Source of the DNA: Minisyncoccota bacterium
GTDB taxonomy: Bacteria; Patescibacteriota; Minisyncoccia; Phycocordibacterales; JACOZG01
Direction of reading: 5' to 3'
Length of the DNA: 35,892 nucleotides
Assembly (NCBI GenBank): GCA_020057185.1
Contig: JAGVGK010000025.1
Location: 1 to 35,892 of the forward strand
Shown: piece by piece, positions 31,274 to 35,892 of the stretch
Layout: the number at the start of each line of letters is the position of its first letter
How positions within the stretch are numbered: position 1 is the stretch's first letter
The notes under the pieces: generated by a model
What the model was told of the DNA's origin: nothing
Databases searched by the model: none
The model's input: the letters and a program-made list of their open reading frames with translations, nothing else
Made by a program: the position numbers and the translations under genes

Positions 31274-32140
31274 TTACTCATGTTCGCTTTGGACACGACC
31301 CCAGAGGGTGCGGAGTTCTTTGATTGCTTGATCACCTTCGACTTTAGTCGGCGTTTTGCCATGCCACTCGTATCGGTGTTCGAACATTCCAACGCCCTTG
31401 CCGGGAATAGTGTGCGCGATAATCACCGTCGGCTTGCCAAAAACCGCTTTCGCTCGACCGACTGCGTCATTTATTTCTTCAAAATTGTGTCCATCAATCT
31501 CAATTACTTGCCAATTGAACGCTCGCCATTTATCAGCCAACGGCTCGAGCGGCATAATGTCTTCGGTGAAGCCATCAATTTGAATGTTGTTGCGATCCAC
31601 GATGGCAATGAGGTTGCGGAGACCTTCCCGCCCCGCGAGCAACATCGCCTCCCAAGTATTCCCGGCATCGAGCTCGCCGTCGGACATCAAACAATAAATA
31701 AATTTGGTGGAGGCCTCGCCGTGATCCATCTTTTCGGCGAGCGCCATCCCCACGGCTTGCGACAGACCCTCGCCGAGCGGCCCGGAACTCGTTTCCAACA
31801 TCGGCAACCACTCGCGATGGGGATGACCCTGCAAACGCGAACCAAACTTACGCAAAGTTTTCAATTCTTCAATGGGAAAATAACCAGCATGCGCCATCGT
31901 AGCGTAGAGCACCGGACAAATGTGACCGTTAGAAAGTATCAAACGATCGCGATCCGGCCACTTCGGATCGCGTGGATCGTGCTTCAAGAGATGGAAGTAG
32001 AGCGCGGTGAAAATATCCGCCATCCCGAGTGGCCCGGCCGTGTGACCGGAACCAGCAACGACAAGCATCTCGATAATTGACCGACGAATGTCATTCGCTT
32101 TCTTTTCTAAAAATTTAATTTTATCGTCGTGTAAGTGCAT
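31274..32140 (-). CDS. tktN: transketolase, N-terminal (ThDP-binding) subunit
   Basis: 288 aa. It binds the pyrophosphate of ThDP. Motifs: GSGHTAGPLGMADIFTALYF (about 30), SNGHICPVLYA, HPHREWLPMLETSSGPLGEG-like segment and the ThDP motif SDGELDAGNTWEA...VDRNNIQIDG (about 153-190). It works with tktC as a two-chain transketolase. On the minus strand it follows rpiB and rpe, giving a non-oxidative pentose phosphate block rpiB-rpe-tktN. Its 3' end (QSEHE, stop) is duplicated at 30602-30621. Confidence 0.94.
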   Translation of the reverse strand: MHLHDDKIKFLEKKANDIRRSIIEMLVVAGSGHTAGPLGMADIFTALYFHLLKHDPRDPKWPDRDRLILSNGHICPVLYATMAHAGYFPIEELKTLRKFGSRLQGHPHREWLPMLETSSGPLGEGLSQAVGMALAEKMDHGEASTKFIYCLMSDGELDAGNTWEAMLLAGREGLRNLIAIVDRNNIQIDGFTEDIMPLEPLADKWRAFNWQVIEIDGHNFEEINDAVGRAKAVFGKPTVIIAHTIPGKGVGMFEHRYEWHGKTPTKVEGDQAIKELRTLWGRVQSEHE

Positions 32141-32163
32141 AAGTAGCTTTTAGGTTTTAGCTG

Positions 32164-32805
32164 TTAGCTTTTAGGAAGAAGGGATTGGAGAGATTGGAGA
32201 GAAATAATCGGGTTGGGGGTTTGCCAAATGGCCGAGCCGATAATTAAGTTATCCACCCCGGCCTCGAGCGCCAACTTTGCTGTCTCCAGATTCACGCCAC
32301 CATCAAGTTGGATTATAACATTCGGCGCGAGTGAGCGTAAGTGCTTAACTTTCTCCAGCACGCGCGCATCGAAAGGATGACCTTGTTCGCCAATCTCGGC
32401 AATCGACATTAGGTGAACCAAGTTAATTTTCGGAAGATAAGGCACCAACGCTTCGATCGAGGTGGGCAAAAGAAATGCTACCCCAATTTTCACAACCGAT
32501 AACGAAAACGCCTCAAGAATTTCACTAAAATGATCTGTTGCTTCATGGTGAATAATTATTCGATCGACAACTTCCGCCCAATCACGGACAATTTCCTCCG
32601 GTTTTTCCACCATTAGATGTACTTCGATTTTAGCTTTCCCCTCAAGAAATCGGAGATCTTCAATTGCATTCCAACTTTTAGCCGGCGTAAAATAACCATC
32701 AGTGACATCGAGATGCACCCAGTCCGTGTAACCTTCGAGAATCTTGAGCTGACGCTCGACTTCACTGTAAGTCTGACCAATCACTGCCGGGATAATCTGC
32801 GCCAT
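32164..32805 (-). CDS. rpe: ribulose-phosphate 3-epimerase-like protein
   Basis: 213 aa. It interconverts ribulose 5-phosphate and xylulose 5-phosphate. TIM-barrel metal sites are visible: WVHLDVTDGYF (HxD, about 33-43; TDG replaces the usual MDG), VHLMVEKP (His) and IIQLDGGVN (Asp). The region that is normally MxVNPGFGGQ reads LMSIAEIGEQGHPF, so this branch is diverged and the glycine-rich loop is altered. It lies 2 bp after rpiB and upstream of tktN, which supports the assignment. Confidence 0.85.
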   Translation of the reverse strand: MAQIIPAVIGQTYSEVERQLKILEGYTDWVHLDVTDGYFTPAKSWNAIEDLRFLEGKAKIEVHLMVEKPEEIVRDWAEVVDRIIIHHEATDHFSEILEAFSLSVVKIGVAFLLPTSIEALVPYLPKINLVHLMSIAEIGEQGHPFDARVLEKVKHLRSLAPNVIIQLDGGVNLETAKLALEAGVDNLIIGSAIWQTPNPIISLQSLQSLLPKS

Positions 32806-32807
32806 AA

Positions 32808-33275
32808 TTAAAATTCTGGATCAGGTCTTAATTTATAATCGAGTTTAGCAATTCGACGAATATGTCGATCGTCGCCAGAAAATGGCGTCTCCAGCCAGAG
32901 TTTGATAATTTCCTTAGCGCGGTCAAGATCAACCAGTCGAGCGCCGAGAGACAGAATATTGGCATTGTTGTGTTCGCGTGAGAGTTTAATTACTTCACTT
33001 GGACCGCCATAAAAGACCGCCGCCCGAACATGTTTGAACCGATTAGCGCACATCGCTTCGCCTTGACCCGAACCGCCAAAAATAATTCCTCGATGATTCT
33101 CTGGATCAGACGCCACCATTTTAGCGACGATATCAACAAAATCCGGATAGTCATCCGTCGGCTCGAGTTTGAACGCCCCTTCATCATTTGTCTCGTGTCC
33201 CAAAGACCGCAAATAAACCTTAATTTTCTCTTTCATCTCAAACCCCGCATGATCCGCGCCCAAAAAGATTTTCAT
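32808..33275 (-). CDS. rpiB: ribose-5-phosphate isomerase B
   Basis: 155 aa. It interconverts ribose and ribulose 5-phosphate. MKIFLGADHAGFEMKEKIK and DYPDFVDIVAK are standard. The active-site loop reads FGGSGQGEAMCANR: the catalytic Cys of the E. coli type (CGTGIG) is absent and a Glu (about residue 72) is present, as in Mycobacterium tuberculosis RpiB, where that Glu is the base. First gene of rpiB-rpe-tktN. A large hairpin stands directly against the start codon, leaving no Shine-Dalgarno. Confidence 0.93.
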   Translation of the reverse strand: MKIFLGADHAGFEMKEKIKVYLRSLGHETNDEGAFKLEPTDDYPDFVDIVAKMVASDPENHRGIIFGGSGQGEAMCANRFKHVRAAVFYGGPSEVIKLSREHNNANILSLGARLVDLDRAKEIIKLWLETPFSGDDRHIRRIAKLDYKLRPDPEF

Positions 33276-33323
33276 CCCGTTAGAGGCAGGTCGCGGTTAA
33301 ACGACCGCGGCCTCTAACGGGAT
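33274..33323. repeat. long inverted repeat touching the rpiB start codon
   Basis: 14-bp perfect outer arms (33274-33287 and 33310-33323, ATCCCGTTAGAGGC and its reverse complement) enclose an inner CGCGG/CCGCG stem. One arm contains the first two bases of the rpiB ATG. In RNA this makes a very stable hairpin of about 50 nt ending at the start codon. Confidence 0.9.
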
Positions 33324-33398
33324 TCATTCCCAAGAGGCAAAGATTGATCAACCTACCTGCCGATAAATTATTTTTGATAATTTTAATAATTTTTAATT

Positions 33399-33659
33399 TC
33401 ATACTCCAATTTTTAACCAACATTTAAGTCGATTTTTGAGATAACGCTTACCCATACCAGACTTTAAATATTTCTCTCTAGCTCGAGCATCCCCTTCGCT
33501 CAATCCCGCTTCATAGTATATCAGAACGAATGGGCCTCGATTTCTAGTGTAAGTAGATTTTCCGGATTGATGCTCTGCTAAACGTCTCCGTAAATCTTTA
33601 GTCGAACCAGTATATAACTTATTATTTTTCTCACTTCTTAATACATAGGTGTAAAACAT
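33399..33659 (-). CDS. GIY-YIG domain endonuclease-like protein
   Basis: 86 aa, single domain. YTYVLRSEKNNKLYTGSTKDLRRRLAEHQSG carries the GIY-YIG strand pair (YVL...LYTG), the conserved Arg region and the His. YLKSGMGKRYLKNRL closes the domain and includes the usual Lys/Gly part. Small proteins of this kind (UPF0213-like) are common and mobile in bacteria; their substrate is mostly unknown. It lies 6 bp after the MazG-like gene. Confidence 0.88.
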   Translation of the reverse strand: MFYTYVLRSEKNNKLYTGSTKDLRRRLAEHQSGKSTYTRNRGPFVLIYYEAGLSEGDARAREKYLKSGMGKRYLKNRLKCWLKIGV

Positions 33660-33665
33660 TTTATT

Positions 33666-33971
33666 TTATTGCTTTTCTCCCTTAAGAATAATTTTCTGAT
33701 CAAAACCTCCCCGCGCCTCGCGTTTCTTCCTTCGCGATTCTTCCACTCCTTTATATTCGGGAAGTTTTTTGAGTGCTTCAACCACCTCTACAACATCAGC
33801 CAACTCTTCCAGATCACCATCTTCATCAAACTCTTTAACCTCCTCTCCTAGCTTCTTGATAAGTTCAACTTTATATTCTTCAGGAGAAGCTACTCTTTTC
33901 TCATAGCTAATTCCCTTTTGGTCAAGGATTTGAGGAATCTTGTCTCTAACTAATTTGTTATAACTTGGCAT
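33666..33971 (-). CDS. MazG-like nucleotide pyrophosphohydrolase family protein
   Basis: 101 aa from the ATG at 33971. YNKLVRDKIPQILDQKGISYEK is typical of the phosphoribosyl-ATP pyrophosphohydrolase-like/MazG-like small family, and EEVKEFDEDGDLEELADVVEVVEAL supplies the acidic helix pair that binds Mg2+. It probably hydrolyses a nucleoside triphosphate or related pyrophosphate. The frame reaches 34007, overlapping gapA, but MPSYNKLVRDK is the normal start. No Shine-Dalgarno; a run of A lies just before it. Follows gapA by 10 bp. Confidence 0.82.
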   Translation of the reverse strand: MPSYNKLVRDKIPQILDQKGISYEKRVASPEEYKVELIKKLGEEVKEFDEDGDLEELADVVEVVEALKKLPEYKGVEESRRKKREARGGFDQKIILKGEKQ

Positions 33972-33981
33972 TTTTTTTAAC

Positions 33982-35001
33982 TTAAGCTGACCCAGTTTTA
34001 ATAACATGTTGGACTAATGTGTGTGTATACCCCATCTCGTTATCGTACCAAGCTAGAACTTTAACCAGATTGCCCCCGGCCACACGGGTCATTTCTAAAT
34101 CAGCAATGGAGGCGTAAGAATCGCCGATAATATCGGAAGATACAAGTGGTTCATCGGATGTTTTGAAAATTCCTTTCCACCGTGGTTCTTGAGCGGCCTT
34201 GCGTAAAATATTATTCACTTCTTCTTTGCTGGTCATCTTTTTAGTTACAAAAGTTAGGTCAACATAAGAACCGACAAGGGTTGGAACCCGAACCGAAATG
34301 CCATCAAAGAACGGCACCCCTTTAACCGCCTGCGTGACTGATGTGGCGGCGCCAGTTGAGGAGGGGACAAGATTATGGGCGGCGGCACGACCTTCCCGCC
34401 AATCTTTTTTATTTGGTCCATCCACCAGAGACTGACTGGCGGTATAGCTATGAACAGTATCCAAAAGAGCTTTTTCGATATCAAGCGTCTCTTCAATAAT
34501 AGCCACAATCGGACTCGCGGCGTTCGTGGTGCAAGAACCATTCGAAGTAATTTGGCAATGTTCGAGCTCGACTTCATTAATCCCCATCAACACGGTCGCG
34601 CCGACGATCCCGGGCACGGGATCGCCCTTCACCGGCGCCGAGACGACCACCTTCCGCGCGCCAGCGTCAAGATGCGCTTTCGCTTTATCATAACTGGTGA
34701 AAAAACCGGTCGACTCCACCACCACATCAATTTGCAAATCGTGCCACGGTAAATGTGCCGGCTCCTTCTCCTGACACACGCGAATCTCGTGACCATTCAC
34801 CACCAACATTTTCTCCTTCACCGTCACCGGATGCGCGTAGCACCCGTAAGCGCTGTCATAACGAAGAAGATAAGCGAGATTCTCCAAGTCGCCAAGATCA
34901 TTGACCGCCACTACTTCCAACTCCGGTCGTTCAATTGCAATTTTCAAAAACGCCCGCCCAATTCTTCCTAACCCATTAATTCCTACGCGTATTTTTTTCA
35001 T
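33982..35001 (-). CDS. gapA: glyceraldehyde-3-phosphate dehydrogenase
   Basis: 339 aa. It oxidises GAP to 1,3-bisphosphoglycerate with NAD(P)+. Rossmann motif GINGLGRIGRAF (7-18), catalytic Cys in SNGSCTTNAA (about 155; the usual SNAS reads SNGS), S-loop region RAAAHNLVPSSTGAA and the C-terminal WYDNEMGY. The frame extends to 35058, but MKKIRVGINGLGRIG is the normal start, and TATAAT (35016-35011) lies 9 nt before it, so the leader is at most 2-3 nt. First of gapA, MazG-like, GIY-YIG. Confidence 0.96.
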   Translation of the reverse strand: MKKIRVGINGLGRIGRAFLKIAIERPELEVVAVNDLGDLENLAYLLRYDSAYGCYAHPVTVKEKMLVVNGHEIRVCQEKEPAHLPWHDLQIDVVVESTGFFTSYDKAKAHLDAGARKVVVSAPVKGDPVPGIVGATVLMGINEVELEHCQITSNGSCTTNAASPIVAIIEETLDIEKALLDTVHSYTASQSLVDGPNKKDWREGRAAAHNLVPSSTGAATSVTQAVKGVPFFDGISVRVPTLVGSYVDLTFVTKKMTSKEEVNNILRKAAQEPRWKGIFKTSDEPLVSSDIIGDSYASIADLEMTRVAGGNLVKVLAWYDNEMGYTHTLVQHVIKTGSA

Positions 35002-35010
35002 AGTGTTTAT

Positions 35011-35016
35011 ATTATA
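35011..35016 (-). promoter_or_regulatory. -10 of gapA (near-leaderless)
   Basis: TATAAT on the minus strand, 9 nt before the ATG, just behind the terminator of the upstream unit. Confidence 0.65.
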
Positions 35017-35036
35017 GTCGATTACGCGTTTAGATA

Positions 35037-35073
35037 CAAAGAGCCCCCGCTCAGCCAATGGCCAAGCGAGGGG
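35037..35073 (-). terminator. terminator-like hairpin ahead of the gapA promoter
   Basis: On the minus strand CCCCTCGCT pairs with AGCGGGG (one G-U), loop about 13 nt, then CTCTTTG. The T-tail is weak. It would end the unit started at the 35429-35456 promoter. Confidence 0.5.
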
Positions 35074-35348
35074 TGTTAAGACACAATTTTATTTTATCAA
35101 GACAAGAATAAAGTGTGTCTAGGGCCTTTATTACTTCTGGATTTGCCGCTGTTATTCGGCTTATCCTGGGTTGGCCATCCCAATTTGGCCCGGCCTTTTT
35201 ATCTCCTTTCTGTGACTAGCAATTATTGCTAGCCATTGTCACGGCAGTGACCGCCGATGTGGGGTCACGCGCCGGCGTTGCGACCGTCAATCATTACAAA
35301 AAAGGTTTGGGCTTCCATCGGACGCCCACGTGCGGTGCCAGTTTTCAT
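35051..35348 (-). pseudogene. probable broken small gene in its own transcription unit
   Basis: From ATG 35348 (GGGAG 6 nt upstream) a 27-codon frame, MKTGTARGRPMEAQTFFVMI and seven more residues, ends in TGA at 35265. One base over, the next frame is open but meets a TAG at 35216. It then runs open for 54 codons to 35051 with a protein-like tail (NPEVIKALDTLYSCLDKIKL). Joined, the parts would make about 98 aa. A strong promoter stands before and a terminator hairpin after. I do not recognise the product. Alternatives: a short leader peptide followed by structured RNA, or recoding. Confidence 0.4.
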
Positions 35349-35428
35349 GGGATTCTCCCTGTAAACGATCTGCTCAAGATGGTTGCGGGCTAACGCTCGC
35401 GTCATTCCACCATCTCAAGTCTGCGTCC

Positions 35429-35456
35429 AGTATACACGAATCAGTTTTCTTGTCAA
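35429..35456 (-). promoter_or_regulatory. canonical sigma-70 promoter
   Basis: On the minus strand TTGACA (35456-35451), 16-nt spacer, TATACT (35434-35429). The start would be near 35423, leaving a leader of about 75 nt. The leader contains an imperfect hairpin (AGATGGT/ACCATCT arms) before the Shine-Dalgarno at about 35355-35359. Confidence 0.75.
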
Positions 35457-35521
35457 GCTTTTTCCCAAATTGTCATCGGGATAAGTCAAAAAATGGCTTA
35501 TTTTATGGCTTTTTTAGATAG

Positions 35522-35561
35522 GGATAAAAAAGACCCGAGCGTTCCGTAGGAAACGCCCGGG
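35522..35561 (-). terminator. rho-independent terminator
   Basis: CCCGGGCGTT/AACGCTCGGG stem with one G-U pair, 8-nt loop, then TCTTTTTTA on the minus strand. It ends a minus-strand transcript that starts to the right. Confidence 0.85.
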
Positions 35562-35847
35562 CATCAAGCATGAAAACCTTCGTTTATTCCGTTTTGGTCT
35601 CCTTTTATTATGCCTTTTTCCAACAAAAGAAAACACAGAAACGAACTACGGATTGTGCGAAAGACCAAACACTACGGAGGGAAACCACTCATTTCTCTCA
35701 TTTTCGTCTCCTTACAATGAGAAAAAAACCTGACTTACATCCGACTGCCAAATTCAGTTTACTACTTCCAAATTAGTCGTCAATAGGAAAAAGCCTAAGT
35801 TCCAGAATTAATTGCAACACTTGATTTAGCCATTAAGCTATTCAAGT
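35562..35847. other. stretch without a recognisable gene
   Basis: No reading frame of meaningful length is seen. On the minus strand AAGGAG (35713-35708) precedes a 9-codon frame, MREMSGFPP (35701-35672), whose ATG can pair with upstream CTCATT. A second AAAGGAGACC near 35600 has no start codon after it. With the terminator at 35522-35561 this looks like the end of a small minus-strand transcript, perhaps a leader or small RNA; not resolved. Confidence 0.3.
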
Positions 35848-35892
35848 ATGAACAAAAAGAAAAACCACAAGGGTGGCAAGCCCCTTTCGCTC
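35848..35892 (+). CDS. possible start of a gene cut by the window end
   Basis: An ATG followed by 14 open codons (MNKKKNHKGGKPLSL), strongly basic at the N-terminus. No Shine-Dalgarno; a TATTCA lies 3 nt upstream. Too short to identify. Confidence 0.25.
   Translation, partial: MNKKKNHKGGKPLSL

Noticed and set aside
31280-32080. 266-codon open frame on the plus strand
   Set aside because: Fully antisense to tktN, whose ThDP motifs are clear; the plus-strand protein has no recognisable domain.
35037-35423. tmRNA, RNase P RNA or other large known ncRNA
   Set aside because: The length fits, but I find no tRNA-like ends, no tag-type frame ending in ALAA and no RNase P signature sequences.

Overview
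The window looks like a chromosomal segment of a bacterium of the Patescibacteria / Candidate Phyla Radiation type. This is an inference from gene content; no rRNA gene is present to confirm it. The reasons are: compact core genes with trimmed domains (SMC of 742 aa with no visible hinge, ThrRS of 407 aa without TGS/editing domains, EF-Ts of 153 aa); a NusB-Nudix fusion; a transketolase split into two subunits; secreted proteins of the kind common in that group; very short intergenic gaps; and many genes whose -10 box lies only 6-9 nt before the start codon, so their mRNAs should be leaderless or nearly so. TGA is used as a stop codon (pheS, rpsB, prfA), so UGA is not recoded.

Layout. 1-1790: accessory flank with a small membrane protein and a RhuM-Fic gene set between two copies of the trmD 3' end. 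1791-3187: rpsP-khpA-trmD operon (minus). 3240-5201: rnr (plus). 5285-9417: rpmF, nusB-nudix, rnc and smc (minus). 9471-11822: a secreted surface protein, rnhB and an unknown gene (minus). 11936-16343: dnaE and thrS (plus). 16464-18503: gyrB (minus). 18549-20372: a free-standing sigma region 4 protein, a PaaX/Cas2-like regulator between two 40-bp palindromic elements, and an unknown gene. 20480-21698: single-chain mitochondrial-type PheRS and tRNA-Thr(TGT). 21718-26659: a decayed tRNA copy, then a translation and cell-wall cluster (minus; rplY, transglycosylase, rpmE, prfA, rpsB, tsf, small membrane protein). 26805-35001: central carbon genes (fba, pfkB-type kinase, tktC, tktN, rpe, rpiB, gapA) with small accessory genes between them. 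35002-35892: a mostly non-coding end with a strong promoter, terminators and a probably broken small gene.

How it works together. Translation, RNA processing and decay (S16, L32, L31, L25, S2, EF-Ts, RF1, TrmD, RNase III/R/HII, ThrRS, PheRS), replication and chromosome upkeep (DnaE, GyrB, SMC), and lower glycolysis plus the non-oxidative pentose phosphate pathway make up the core. rpiB-rpe-tktN-tktC form one minus-strand pathway block, interrupted by a toxin-antitoxin pair and a membrane protein.

The most unusual content is repeat structure. (i) Two small cargo units (RhuM-Fic; HigBA-like TA) lie directly behind a core gene, and a diverged duplicate of that gene's 3' end, stop codon included, lies on the far side of the cargo. 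(ii) A 40-bp mirror-symmetric element, TATA-N9-CACGATCGTG-N9-TATA, occurs four times, and two copies bracket the PaaX/Cas2-like gene. (iii) Palindromic inserts lie in frame inside rnhB, pheS and rnr, inside a decayed tRNA copy, and directly against the rpiB start codon.
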